From contig JARKIF010000013.1 of the NCBI GenBank assembly GCA_029378245.1, positions 1 through 64,000 on the forward strand: a DNA stretch of 64,000 bases, given 5' to 3'. This DNA comes from Roridomyces roridus. Its lineage: Eukaryota; Basidiomycota; Agaricomycetes; Agaricales; Mycenaceae. The position numbers were made by a program, and so were the translations under genes. Below the pieces are notes generated by a model that was not told where the DNA came from, made no database searches, and worked only from the letters and a program-made list of their open reading frames with translations. Position 1 is the first letter of the stretch. Each line of letters starts with the position of its first letter. This document shows positions 23,367 to 34,569 of the stretch, in pieces.

Positions 23367-23573
23367 ATGCAATTCAGCCTTCGCGTCCTCGCTACTCTCG
23401 CCGTTGCGATCCTCTCCGTTCAAGCCGCCGTTCTTGAGCGGGAGCCGCAAGTAGCCGTCTGCGAGTGCTGTGGATGCTCGTACGCCTCTTTGCTTTGTTT
23501 CATGGCCAAGTTTATTGAGTGGTATTGTAGGTGCAACCCGACTGGCTGTGGCGGACCGATCACTGCTCGGTGA
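23367..23573 (+). CDS. Very small cysteine-rich secreted protein
   Basis: Two exons (23367-23479, 23531-23573) encode 51 residues. The signal peptide is MQFSLRVLATLAVAILSVQA; the mature part is only ~30 residues with a dense CECCGCSCNPTGCGG block: six Cys in C-x-C-C-x-C-x-C-x4-C. Such packing can bind metal (metallothionein-like) or form a tight disulfide knot; secretion favours the latter but nothing proves it. The unspliced frame also stays open and would encode 68 residues with extra hydrophobic sequence; splicing is preferred because the 51-nt GT-AG intron restores cysteine spacing and removes the odd insert. Confidence 0.6.
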   Translation: MQFSLRVLATLAVAILSVQAAVLEREPQVAVCECCGCSYASLLCFMAKFIEWYCRCNPTGCGGPITAR

Positions 23574-24372
23574 ATTGAAGCACGCTTGCCTGAACCTTGA
23601 AGGTCCGTCCGTATGTTTATCCATGAATCTTCAGTCTGGACTAATGCTGGAGAATGTTTAGTTTGGCGGGATACCTCCTGTTCGTATTTCAATGGCTGTA
23701 GCGCTATCTAGCGCGAAACAATTCAACGTGTGCATTGTATAGGAGTGACGCTTGGGCTGAATTTGCCATTGTGAACGTGTATGTAGGTTGAGGTGCAGCC
23801 TTTTACATTGAACTGCGCGCAAATGTCATCTTGACTAGAATCTTGGGGATTCTCAATCCTTGCTCTGTGTATTCGGTCCGGGGCCAACTATGAATGTAAT
23901 CCCTCATTGGTTTGCTGGGAGCTGGCGTGTCAACGATGAGCACTCCCGAGTCTCCAACCTGTTCGATTCGGGTCCAGTACTACTTGGTGGAGTCTTTTCT
24001 TTGTTCCTTTTGGCTTGTGAGCAAGGACGGGAGAGAGCATGAGGTCGCGGTGACATTGCTCGACCACCCCGAGTCGAACGGGTGTCGAGTAGAGTCCAAT
24101 TGCTCTCGGCCTCAGGGCGAGGTGGACGGTGAATTGCGCTGCATGCTTGAACCTGGTCAGTCGAGAATGAATGAAACTAGCTCATTGAATGTCGCGACGC
24201 AGTACGCTGGCCTCATATTGACAGCGCGCGGTCCAAGTTCAACTTCGGGTTTCATTCGCATTGAGTGGCATGCGTGGCCATGGTTGGCAGGAAATCGAAT
24301 TTTCTGTAAAGGTAAACTCGCCACCGACAAAACCTCGCTTTCCATCGCCACTCGATCAGGGTCATCAACGGG
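23574..24372. other. Intergenic region before the first SINE-like copy
   Basis: No supported gene. One B-box-like sequence (GAGTCGAACGGGTGTCGAG) at about 24073 on the minus strand resembles those at 5.9-6.6 kb. Confidence 0.35.
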
Positions 24373-24660
24373 GTGAGTATTCATCCCACAAGTAGACAAA
24401 ACTGAATGCCATTGATCCACTACTGCCTTGGGACTCGAGAGACTTGTCGGTTCGAGCCCGGCCCAAGTTTCAATTATGGACTTGTACCACGATTTTTCCC
24501 CCCTCTCTCTCGAGCCAAACCCGCTGGACCTCCCTCAGCGTGGGTTTTTTGGCAGCACTCGAGGAAGGAACACGGTTCTCCGGAGACGCCTTCGCCTGGT
24601 AAAAATTAAAAATAAGGCCAGTCCTGTGATCCTTTCGGGCTACCGGCGGGGCACATGTCC
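24373..24660 (+). repeat. SINE-like repeat, copy 1
   Basis: About 290 bases that match 25919-26190 along their whole length. Shared landmarks: CCCACAAGTAGA, an A-box-like segment, a perfect B-box (GGTTCGAGCCC), ATGGACTTGTACCACG, CTCTCTCGAGCCAAACCC, CTCAGCGTGGG, GGAGACGCCTTCGCCTGGTAA, an A-rich run and a CCTGTGAT tail. The Pol III-type internal promoter makes a tRNA-derived SINE likely. Same orientation as copy 2. Confidence 0.65.
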
Positions 24661-24917
24661 AAAGATATTCGTCTTCAATTCGGAGCTCCGAGAGGCGAGG
24701 AAAATGGGCGGTCTCCTGACCAGTCACGAGGGAGTAGATCCTACACTGAGATATGCCACTTTGAATCGTCATCCAGGACGGAGGGGCAGTCGTTGCCGAG
24801 TCGGAGTAGGACGGACATCATGGTGGTCCAGTGACAAGACGTGTGACATCAGATCAGACGTAAACCTGGCCAAACATCGCGCATCTTGCCTTCCTCCTTC
24901 AACCCGCCCGTTCATCC

Positions 24918-25917
24918 ATGGCCAGCGACGACGAGTTGACGCACGAAGGTGACTCTGGCGAGTGCGACAACCGCACTGTGCCCATTTCGAGAACTTTAGG
25001 CCTGTCAGGAGGACCATACAGATACCAGCGGGGTGAGTACTTAATGCGCGTCGGGCTGCCCGCCGAGCGTGACTGATCGATTCTCGCACAGTCATAGAGC
25101 TCTGATTCGCGAAGGGCGAGCTATCTGTCCGATAATGAGCGCTCACGGGTGGGAACCTGCGCTGATAAACAAGATTTTTGGAGAGGGTACCGTGTACGCG
25201 AGTGATCTCCAGGGCCGTGAAGTCACGGCGGACGACGTACGCGATGACTACGACCACGTCGGAGAGCATTTTAAGCCTGGCTATCCTCTGCTTACAGTGC
25301 GCTTCTGTCTTTTCGTATCCGTGTTTCTGCTCATCATCCCGCAGGAACTCGGACGGGTCTCCCTCTTTTGACTCGGACGATGAATCTTCCCGTTCCTCGC
25401 TTAGTCAATATCTGGCTCTCATGATCCTGAAAAGTCGGTTCTGCCTTCTCTCACGATTCTTCGGATTCAGACTCGGACTTGGATTGCCTTCCATCCCCTC
25501 GATCTCTCGTTGCTAAATCTCGCCGGGATAAACAACGACGTGTGCGTCCGACCCTCTCCTTCTGCGTCATCCTCTCATCCTCGATGTAGTCTCGTTCTCC
25601 ACCGCTCCGAAAGTTACCCAGAGAAAGGACTTCGAGGTGCGTCTCCAAGTATGTATGTCTCTGCGCGTTTACTGACTTGCCTTCGTCAAGGTCCCGCTGC
25701 CAAGAAACGTCCACTGCCTGAGGACGAGCGGTGTACGTTTCATCATGTCCGTGGCTCGAGCTCTATATCTATGACCATCTTTACAGGCCCCAACGAGCAC
25801 GATGGATGATACGGATGATTGGCAACTGAGCTACACTCGGGGCGCCCCGCAAGATTACGCACCCGTGTTTACTTCCGCCCGCCTTTCCTATCTGTCAACC
25901 TCAACCTACTCGTCAAC
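24918..25917 (+). pseudogene. Degenerate hypothetical gene between two SINE-like copies
   Basis: Clear coding patches are present but do not join in frame. An opening MASDDELTHEGDSGECDN..GGPYRYQR is followed after an intron (GTGAGT..CACAG, about 25033-25080) by HRALIREGRAICPIMSAHGW and GEGTVYASDLQGREVTADDV, then by Ser/Asp-rich stretches (NSDGSPSFDSDDESSRSSL, SHDSSDSDSDLD), a basic patch and PAAKKRPLPEDER. The first junction is one base out of phase at a run of four G (25030-25033), and the following one is also out of phase. I recognise no family; the acidic/basic low-complexity tail suggests a nuclear protein. Probably decayed. Confidence 0.4.
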
Positions 25918-25918
25918 G

Positions 25919-26190
25919 GTAAGTACTCAACCCACAAGTAGATGAAGGTGAATACCACGGTGTACATGGCCAGTCTCGAGAAACTTGTCGGTTCGATTCC
26001 GGTCCAAGCTTCAATCATGGACTTGTACCACGGTTTTTTTTCTCTCTCTCGAGCCAAACCCACTGGACCTGCCTCAGCGTGGGCATTTGATACCACTCGA
26101 AGACGGCACACGGCTCTCAGGAGACGCCTTCGCCTGGTAAAAAAGTAAAAATAAGGCGAGTCCTGTGATGCTTTCGGGGTACCGACCCCC
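25919..26190 (+). repeat. SINE-like repeat, copy 2
   Basis: Second copy of the 24373-24660 repeat, with B-box GGTTCGATTCC (perfect consensus) preceded by TGGCCAGTCTCGAG, an approximate A-box. It ends about 25 bases before the TATA box of the esterase gene. Confidence 0.65.
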
Positions 26191-26216
26191 GGGCTCTGAC
26201 TCATGCTTCTCCGTGA

Positions 26217-26225
26217 TATAAAAAG
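26217..26225 (+). promoter_or_regulatory. TATA box of the tannase/feruloyl esterase gene
   Basis: TATAAAAAG, 40 bases before the ATG at 26257 and just downstream of the SINE-like copy. Confidence 0.5.
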
Positions 26226-26256
26226 CCACCACTGTCACTGCACTCCCACAACCACA

Positions 26257-27945
26257 ATGCGCTCCCTCACCGCACTCACACTAGTCTCTGGCGCAATACA
26301 AGCCTCCGCCGTCGACCAACAGGCCAAGTGCCTTGGACTCCAAAAAAGCCTCCATCTGGAGAATACGACGATTCTTAACGTTGCGTACATCGCTGCGCCA
26401 ACAAATGTATCCACGCCGGGATCTTGCCAGTCGACGGCGGTCGTCACGGCTGCACCACTCTGCCGTGTCCAATTCGTCATCAACACCACGGCTACCTCTG
26501 CCGTGCATGCCGAAGCATGGCTTCCCGACACTTGGTTCGGCCGGATGCTGGGATTGGGCAACGGTGGACTCGGCGGATGTGAGTCAGCGTTTTCGACTTG
26601 AAAGGATTGTTTGATCAAACAATCTTGCCAGGCATCGACTACTCGAACCTTGACTACGGTGCGGGACTGCACTTTGCCGCCATCTCCTCCGACAACGGCC
26701 ACGACGGCAATTCCGGCTCCGTATTTCTTCATCATCCCGAAGTGATCAACGACTTTGCGTTCCGTGCCGTGCACGTCGAAGCCGTCATCGGCAAACAAAT
26801 GATCCTTGCGTACTACGGCAAACCCGCAGCAAAATCATACTACCTCGGGTGCTCCACCGGCGGGCGGCAAGGCACTCAAGCGGCGCTTAAGTTTCCTGAC
26901 GACTTCGACGGAATCGTGGCTGGCTCACCCGCCACGGACTTTAACCATTTATCGTTATGGCAAGCATTTATGTCGCATTTCGTCGGCGCACCCACATCAC
27001 CTTCTGCGCCCTCACCCAAATTCTTGCCGGCTTCATTGTGGCCAGTCGTGTCTGCCGAGATTTTGCGGCAGTGTGATGGACTGGACGGTGTTGTTGACGG
27101 CATTATCACAGAGCCCGACGAATGCCTATTCCGTCCCGAGGCAATTCAATGCACAGCTGGGAGTACCACCAACTGCTTGACACCGATTCAAGTTGAATCT
27201 GTCAAGAACGTCTTCACGCCTCTCTTTGGTATCGACGGACAACTTGTCTATCCGCGATACTCGCCGGGCGCGGAGGCTGATCCAAATATGTCTCAACTTT
27301 TCGGCGGAGAGGTCTTTTCGATTACTCTGGTGTGTGAGATTTTCTCAAATAGTTTTTCCATGACATGAGTTTAGGACTGGGGTCGCTTCACCATCCTCAA
27401 CGACTCGACGGCTACGCTTGCGAACTTGAGCATCCAGGACGTTCCATTCTGGGACTCTATCAATCCAGGTGGAATAGCCACCTTCAACGGCGACCTATCC
27501 GCATTCCTTAACCGTGGAGGCAAGTTCCTCACCTACCACGGAAGACGCGATCCGGTGAGTCGAAAAGCAAGCAACCAATATAACTCTCACAAGCCTCATC
27601 CCCCCTGTCCAGATCATATCCTCAACAAACTCCAAACGCGTGTATGATCTAATCTCGCACACACTCTCCCTCCCCACGCTCGACTCTTTCTACCGCCTCT
27701 TCCTGATCCCCGGCATGGGACACTGCAGCGGCGGCATCGGCGCACCGTCATTTGGACAATCCGGTGGGCTCAACGCCGTTAATGACTCGGCGCATAATAT
27801 TTTGCTGGCGATGGTAGATTGGGTTGAGGGTGGCGTTGCGCCGGAGACGATTATCGGCTCGGGAACGGGCGGGGCGACGAGGACGCATTGTAGGTATCCG
27901 ATGAGGAGTGTTTTCAACGGGACTGTCTTTGTCTGCCAGGACTAG
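26257..27945 (+). CDS. Tannase/feruloyl esterase family protein, secreted
   Basis: Four exons (26257-26578, 26632-27329, 27375-27554, 27613-27945), 510 residues. A signal peptide (MRSLTALTLVSGAIQASA) precedes KCLGLQKSL and LPDTWFGRMLGLGNGGLGG. The nucleophile sits in YYLGCSTGGRQG (Ser near residue 182), with FPDDFDGIVAGSPATDF just after; the acid is expected in the FLTYHGRRDP segment and the catalytic His in IPGMGHC. Paired cysteines beside the Ser and His (GCSTGG, GMGHC) form the characteristic disulfide of this family. It hydrolyses ester links of ferulic or gallic acid in plant cell walls or tannins; the lid segment needed to tell these apart was not analysed. Intact. Confidence 0.87.
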
Positions 27946-28107
27946 GCTGTAACTTGTAAAATGAACATGTGAATTGTGTTGTGTGGATTATTCGGTCGCG
28001 ACGCGATCGCAGCGAAACCCGTGATCGCGTAGCACATTTCGTCATCGCATCACTCTTCTCCACTCCCACGGCAACAGCGCCAATCCTCTTGCCACGAAAC
28101 CACCACC

Positions 28108-28691
28108 ATGTCCTCCAAAGAGACTACCAGGCTCATTCCTTCCTCACCACCTCCCGCTGTCAACCAGTCCAGTCGACCCCCGGCAGCCTCGAGCTCTAGC
28201 TCCAACGGGGTCATGTCCGCCGTGTCGTGAGCGCCTACTTCTCAGTCGCTGGTCTTCCTACGTCTGACGATCTCCCCAGGAACGTATTCCAACTCGTCCA
28301 CGGTGCGCTCACCATCCCCACCCGCCCCATCGGATTGCATCGCTGACACATGCACATGACATTCAATAGGGGCAGGCGAAAGCGTACGCGGACGCATCCT
28401 CGGCGCCATCGACGACTGGGAGAGCAAAGGGGAGCAAAAACATCACACCATTGCGAGACAGGGCGAGGATTCGATGCGGGATGCTTTTGCGAGGTTGCGC
28501 GGCACGGCGCCGAGTAGCACTTCGCAGGCTGGCATAGCTCCGTCTGCACCGCAGCCAGGTGCGTTATTAGACCATGTGTACACGAGGCATCGTATTGACA
28601 TTTTGATTCTTCAGAAGGTTATACCACGGGGTACGATGCAGCGCCTCCCTCGTATGGTGCACGCGAGTTCCGTCCGGATGTGAAGAATTGA
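28108..28691 (+). CDS. Small conserved-looking hypothetical protein
   Basis: Four exons (28108-28226, 28280-28302, 28370-28558, 28615-28691), 135 residues, in phase throughout; exon 2 is only 23 nt. The protein begins MSSKETTRLIPSSPPP, a Pro/Ser-rich flexible head, then NVFQLVHGAGESVRGRILGAIDDW, a compact helical core, a charged helix (HHTIARQGEDSMRDAFARL) and a Gly/Tyr-rich tail (GYTTGYDAAPPSYG). No signal peptide or membrane span. I cannot name the family. The regular splicing and amphipathic core argue that it is real. Confidence 0.6.
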
Positions 28692-28917
28692 GGATGTGTG
28701 TTCTGGGTGTGTAAGAAGCTATAGTCTGGATGTTGGCGAGCTTCGTTTTGAATTACCCTTGTTTTTTTTTTTCGAATCGTGCATATTAGCCAATGAAAAG
28801 TTCAAGAAAATGCAAATCAATTCGGACAAGGACGGACCAAAGAAGTTACTAGCAAACTCTCCTGCCGGACAACTGTCAGTGTCAAAAAAGAGCCAACGCT
28901 ATAGCAAGACACGTACA
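28692..28917. other. Short intergenic gap between convergent genes
   Basis: Contains a T(10) run at about 28763; no gene. Confidence 0.4.
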
Positions 28918-29873
28918 TCAATCACTCTTAGCCCCGCGTAACACCTTCCACTTTGGCAATCCGAAAAGGGATGGAAGGGCATCCCACAGCTTTTTCACCG
29001 CCGCGTCATAGGTCGTTTGGGCAGTAACCTTGCACTGAGTGCACAAGTCGGAATCACCCCACCGGGACGAACAAGGAAATGCCTGCTTGAATGTGGGTAT
29101 CCCAGCATCCGAGACCAACCACAAACGCTGGTGGTCACATTCATTTGCTTGACCGCACAAATCCTCGTCGCTGATATCCAACACCCCTTCGAAGATCTTC
29201 CTCGCCCATTCTTCTGTGAATTGTTCGGCTGCTGCAATGCACTGCTCCTTCTCTTTGGACTCGATGCCAGATGCGAACATCTCGGGGGTGGGATATCTGC
29301 AGCATTCATAGTAGATTCCCGGAAGGGCAGGAAGAATCTGGTATTCATGCGCAAGCTTGAGTGCGAGAAAGTCGTCGTCTTCCAATTCGTCGTAGCCCGT
29401 CGGAGGCGAGCGCACGAGCCACTCAGTCAGAGAAGAAGGGTAGATGGTGTTCACTATAGACACCATACGAGCTCGGAGAGACTCGACGTCGTATTTTGTG
29501 GCTATGCGCAGCAAACGCGTGAGAGTATCCAAACCATCGACCGGATGATTCGCAAAGTATCTGGGGATCACCCGTGTCAGCGGACTAAGACGGAGCCGTG
29601 AGTGTAATCGAACCCTGCGTCGTGGAGAGCTGAGAGAAACATTTTGAAGTCGCGCGCAGAGTCGTGCACCTGGAGGAGTGGACAGCCCTCGAAAGTCTCC
29701 TGCTCCGAGTCGTCCGGCTGCGGGATCGAAAAAGTGTCACGAAAAACGGGAGATTGTGCGGCTAGAATGCCTCGATAGACACGGAAAAGAGTGTTTTCGG
29801 CTTGAATGATTATGGTTCCGTCGTCGAACCAGAGCTCCGGTGAGCGGACGAGGGGGCTGGATTCAGCGTCCAT
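28918..29873 (-). CDS. BTB/POZ domain protein
   Basis: Two exons on the minus strand (29873-29614, 29560-28918), 300 residues. The BTB fold starts at SPELWFDDGTIIIQAENTLF and continues RVYRGILAAQSPVFRDTF, then LLQVHDSARDFKMFLSALHDAG; after a 53-nt intron the chain resumes YFANHPVDGLDTLTRLLRIA and TKYDVESLRARMV. The C-terminal half (EYQILPALPGIYYECCRY, ISDEDLCGQANEC, LCTQCKVTAQTTYDAA) matches the common Agaricomycete BTB family, whose members are expanded and of unknown function; BTB domains mediate dimerisation and often cullin-3 recruitment. Divergent from the 30132 gene with 258 bases between starts. Confidence 0.85.
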
Positions 29874-30131
29874 GACGGAGGAAGAAAAGACGTGCTGAGG
29901 TCAGCTGATGTCGTGATCCGATCAAACTCGTTTGTCCTCCTTCCACCATCTCCCTCAACACGCACCCACTCCGTCAATGTGTTGTTCTTCCTCGATGTTG
30001 GGCTCTGAATTGGCGCATACAGTCGTTGCGAACGACCGTGTGACTCTGATAACAATCTGCATCGACGTACCAAACCTGTGCAGCAGTGCCTCGCGAGTCG
30101 CGCAAGACACAGATTCTCTTTCGCTGTTACC

Positions 30132-31265
30132 ATGAACTCCTCTTCAAACGACGTCTCACTTTCACTGATACCCGCCGCCTCCCTCCCACTGACCAGGCCC
30201 ACTCCCGGACCACTGGTGCCCATATCGACCTTCATCGGTCCAGGCAAAACGCTGCACGAGTTATACTCGTCCCTCGGCCTTGTCGCAGAACGGCACGCCA
30301 ACCGCGCTGCACACGCCTTTGGTCTCGGTCCTGCCGCAGCCGCTGAACGCATTCGATTCTTCTTTGGCGACGGGATCGCTCGAGAAGAGGCTCTGACGCG
30401 TCTCAAATCCACTCCTCTTTCTCCAAAGCTGGAAAGATACTGTGCGCGTCTGACTACATACGCCGGCCGGTGAGTATCGATTCCGTGGGGGAGCGGAAAG
30501 GGCTCTGAATAATCCAGGTCGGAAGCATCTTCGACGCAGCTCGAGGCTTTTCAGAGCATCGTGGAACTTAGTACTCGCTACATCGGGATTAGAAGACTTC
30601 TCTTAACGCCCCGCGACCCTCAATCTGAAGAAGGCTTCTCGGAGGAAAACATTGCTGAAGCATGGAACCGAGACGAAGCCACGGAAGCTCGGTGGCACTT
30701 TGCCTGCGAATTCGCTGCTGCGTGCCTCGCCGACCGTGATATAGCACTTACGGTGGAAGCTGTACTTCCTCGCGATATAGGCTCTGTCGCCTCTACATCA
30801 GGGCTCAGCTTAATTGAGCAACTCTTGGTGGCATCCGATTCAGAGTGAGTTTAATGTACATCCTACTACTCGCCGTTTTTCATTCAAGTTGATAGAGGAG
30901 CGTCAAAGTTCTCTCAGCCACTGGCCATCCGCTATCTGGGCGGTATACTTGAACTCCCTTCATTCTGGCGTCAAAATGGTACCATCTACCGCGGGGTCGT
31001 CCAGAAATTACTCGCCAAATCCACCGTTCTCCTAAAGGATCTCAATGTCGATTCGACAGAGACCACCGACTCTGAGACCACAGAACTCCTCTACGACGTC
31101 GAGGGCGTCGATATTTTTTGCGGTGCTCTCCTTCACGGCATCCACGCTTGGCTCCCGGAACAATCTTCGTCGAATACAAACGAGGGTTGGTATCCGAGTC
31201 TGTATTCACTGCTTCAGCTCCTCGGACAGTACGCGGATCGCTTTCCATTTTGTCGTGGACATTGA
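30132..31265 (+). CDS. Hypothetical protein, helix-rich
   Basis: Three exons (30132-30469, 30518-30844, 30896-31265), 344 residues, in phase. Segments include TLHELYSSLGLVAERHANRA, GLGPAAAAERIRFFFGDGIA, a helical middle (EARWHFACEFAAACLADRD) and a C-terminal part LAIRYLGGILELPSFWRQNG and GWYPSLYSLLQLLGQYADRF. No signal peptide or obvious membrane span and no family I can name. Starts on the same strand 50 bases before the divergent G-alpha gene begins, so the two may share regulation or transcript ends. Confidence 0.6.
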
Positions 31266-31315
31266 ATACTCCTCATAGGCCCCGATGCGAAGAGCTACTT
31301 CCAATATCCACAGCC

Positions 31316-32869
31316 ATGGCAACGGCGCCGAACCTCAAATCCATCGTCCCGACTGTTCCTGCGGAGCAGATAGTGGAGTTTCAGTAAGTGATCAAACTAA
31401 TTCTCCAGCTGAATCTGAATCACACCATTCAGAACGAATCCACAAATAAGCAATCCATCGCTTCCCTTCAACAATATGTTTAGGTTGGGGGGAAAGCGTC
31501 GCCAGCGCGAGCCTCCCGTGGTCAAGCCCGTGGTCTCGAGCTCTCCTTCCTTACCACCCGGTCTCTCCCAAGAAATTAAGGTATCCATATTCCCTCGTTG
31601 CTTGGTCCCCCTGACTGGTCCCAGATTCTGCTTCTCGGAACCGAGGGATCTGACCCGATTGGACTCATGACCGACTTGAAACTACTTCACATGGACGGAT
31701 ACAGCCTCACAGAGCGGCTGGCATGCCGCCCGGTAATTTACACGCATACTGTACAGAGCATGCGGTGAGTGACTTGCGTATGTCGACTTCCCGCTCAGTT
31801 CATCGCCCGACAGCGCCATCGTCGAGGCTCTCCCTATTCTCAACATTCTTCTTGCGCCAGAGAACACAGGTCATCAGTCTACCGTTCTCAACTCACCAGC
31901 CCAAATTGAGGACACCATTCTTCCGCGTCGACTCGCACAGGCTATCACGGCTTTATGGCAAGGTGGGTACTACGGCATCACTCCTCCTCGCCTCCTCCTC
32001 AGTCCCTTGCTGCAGATCCCGGAGTACGCGAAGCTATCCGCCGCTCGCGAGAATTCCCACTCCCAGCCTCTGCTGTCTACTTTCTGAACGCAATCGAGCG
32101 CATCGGGACATCAGACTATATTCCGGTGGACAAGGACGTCCTGCGGATTCGACTCAGGACCACCAGAATCATGGAGACGACGTTCAAAGTCGGGGAGCTC
32201 ACATACAGATTATGTCATATCGGCGGGTGGCGCTCGGAGCCCCAGAAGTGGGGCCAGTATTTTGAGGATGCGACGGCGCTTGTTTTCCTGGCATCTTTGA
32301 GCAACTATGATGAAGAGTATGCTGGTCTCGTGCGTACTTCCAGTATCTCCACTTCAATCATGATCTAAGCTGCCTCACAGAACCAGATGGAGGAGGCACT
32401 CAAGCTATTTGAAACAATCTCCAACTCCCGTTGGTTTGCTCGGAAGAGCATCCTCCTGTTTCTCAATACCGACTCCCTCGTGGAGAAGTTGCTGCGGAGT
32501 CCTATAGTGTGTTATAACCACGTTCCAAGCATGGCATGGACAACCTCATGACGCCTCTCACAGAACCGCCACTTTGCAGATTACACCGGCTCCGACAACT
32601 ACGATGCTGCCTGCGAATACTTCCTTCAGCGCTTCGTCTCGCTCGTTCCGAATCCACAGATCCGCCCGGTTTACGCTCATTTCACAAGTACAGCGGATCC
32701 GGATACGAGGCAAAGCAAGTGTACGTACATACCTTCCCTACGTTGAGCGTTGAGCTGTGATGTTGATGTCCCTCCTCCGTGTACAGTCATTCTCAGTGCG
32801 ATACAAGACATCCTGCTGCAAATTCATCTGAAGTTATCTGGGCTTCTGGATCCCCGGCGGCTCCTATAA
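31316..32869 (+). CDS. Divergent G-alpha-like protein lacking GTP-binding motifs
   Basis: Eight exons (31316-31383, 31484-31580, 31625-31764, 31814-31962, 32016-32329, 32381-32506, 32564-32720, 32787-32869), 377 residues, no frame break. The fold is plainly heterotrimeric G-alpha: LLHMDGYSLTER, helical domain with DPGVREAIRRSREF, switch region RLRTTRIMETTFKVGELTY, EDATALVFLASLSNYDEE, EALKLFETISNSRWF, and the C-terminal FILSAIQDILLQIHL. The nucleotide site is gone: the P-loop reads LLLGTEGSDPIG instead of GAGESGKST, the DVGGQRSE switch II reads HIGGWRSE (catalytic Gln to Trp), and NKxD reads LNTDSL. The N-terminus has no MGxxxS myristoylation motif. Likely a pseudo-GTPase; its splice positions mirror the canonical gene at 40608. 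Confidence 0.82.
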
Positions 32870-34569
32870 CTTCTACCAGCCACAACTGTAATTATTTCCC
32901 TCTTCAAGGATATTCACACCATCGCAATGTTTGCCCAGTTCTGAGCAATAAAGCTGTAAGGCCGGCAAGCGGCATGGCCTGCTACCGCTCAACGCCGACA
33001 GGTGGTTACTTACTTACCACCGAGACAAAACCCAGAATCAACTGCATATTATTATCCACAACTCGATTTCAGTCGTCGCTCATCCGTGCGCCCCTGCGTA
33101 CCGCACTCCCTCGCTCCTCCCCTCCCCTGCAAGCAAGACTCAAGTCACAAAATGCGAGTTGAAAGCAGAAATAACACTACAACACCATTGATTGCGTCGT
33201 CGCTCGTCCGCGCGCCGCACTCCCTCGCTGCACTGCCCCTTGCAAAAACAGAGCATTCAACAAGTTCATTGGTCTTTACTGTCGAAGACTTGAAGCAGGA
33301 GAGACATGGCAAGCTTCTGGTTGGCAAGAAATCGGGAGGCGGCGGGATGCAAACACGGAAGGGGTTCCTTGAGGCTTGTGACAGTCCAGGGATTTCCTTC
33401 GGCAAAGAACCCAACATCTGTGCATGACATTTGCACAGATGTTGAAAAATCAATCGGATATGATTGCTCCCGGGAGTTGAGGTCATTCATATTGCGTTGA
33501 CGGTGCGGCAATCATCGGCTTCAACGAGAATTTGGCTGGATCCATCAGTGCTGACGCAAAACCCAACGACAAAAACATGATGGCCCGCAAAAACCAAAAA
33601 TTAGGGCGCCCTATAGAAACCTGTACCTAACGGTATCAGGAATATCATGCAACTGGGACGGGAGAAAGAGAGTGAAGAGAGGCCTTTATATACTCACCAG
33701 GGCACAGCCGCTAATTAGCACCTTTGTTCAATGTTTTGCGTGCTTTGGTGTACAACGTCTGCATTGTTCGGGCTGAAGCACAATTGATCGAGAATCAAAG
33801 AGAACAATGGCACTTTATATCAAGATGTGCGGCTCCGATGGGCCCTATAAAGAGATCACACCTTCAATCTCAATGGCTTGATCCCCCATGATTCAACTGA
33901 ACCATTGGTGTACTTAGTCTAGACTGTCTAGTTGAGATCTCAGATCAGCATAGAGAAACTTGAGTTGATAGGTTGAGGACTCAAGTTCCGGTGGTTGTCA
34001 GTCATGTTCTAACAATGGGATGATCGGTGTAAGGAAGAGTGAGCAGCCAGTGGGGTCCTGAGAACTTAAGACTTGAAAGAACTTAAGTTGCCGTGACGGT
34101 AAAATCACTCGGAACTCAAGTTCTGCTGATATCATTTCATGTTCGGCTCGGGTCCGGCCTTTGGCGTTGATTCATCTTCTCAATCTTTTATGCGTCCACG
34201 ACTTTGACCTCCTCCTCGATATCAATTTGCCTTGGCCGAGCCAGTCATCCGCCAAAACCTTCGCATCGGCTACCGAATTTTATCCCGCGATGTGTAATAT
34301 ACTCTGGCCATCTGTGTTGGCCATGACAGAGTCCTGGAGATTCGGATGCAACAGTAGCTACATAAGTACTTGGTGAATGTAGGCCTCAAGTTGGACTCTT
34401 TAAATCTGCCCTGTCCTCGCTGTAGCGCCTCCCTTCCAAGTACTTGAGATCGGACATCCTTGGATCTTTTCGGCCATCCTGAACACCTGGTTGTGCCCTA
34501 CTGCAAGCAAAGTGTCAGCGACGTACGTAACGCCAAAGCCGACCAACCTCGTTCAAAACGGAGCGGACC
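32870..34569. other. Gene-poor region
   Basis: 1.7 kb without a supported gene. It contains a degenerate direct repeat (GTCGTCGCTC..CCG.GCGCC...GCACTCCCTCGCT at about 33070 and 33198) and the hairpin at 33412-33444. Confidence 0.4.
33412..33444. repeat. Perfect 13-bp hairpin
   Basis: CAACATCTGTGCA (33412-33424), seven-base loop, TGCACAGATGTTG (33432-33444). No T-run follows, and no neighbouring gene ends here. Confidence 0.7.

Noticed and set aside
29560..29620. Frame shift between the two halves of the BTB gene
   Set aside because: A 53-nt GT-AG intron (29613-29561) joins the halves in phase, giving DAG-YFANHP as expected for the family.
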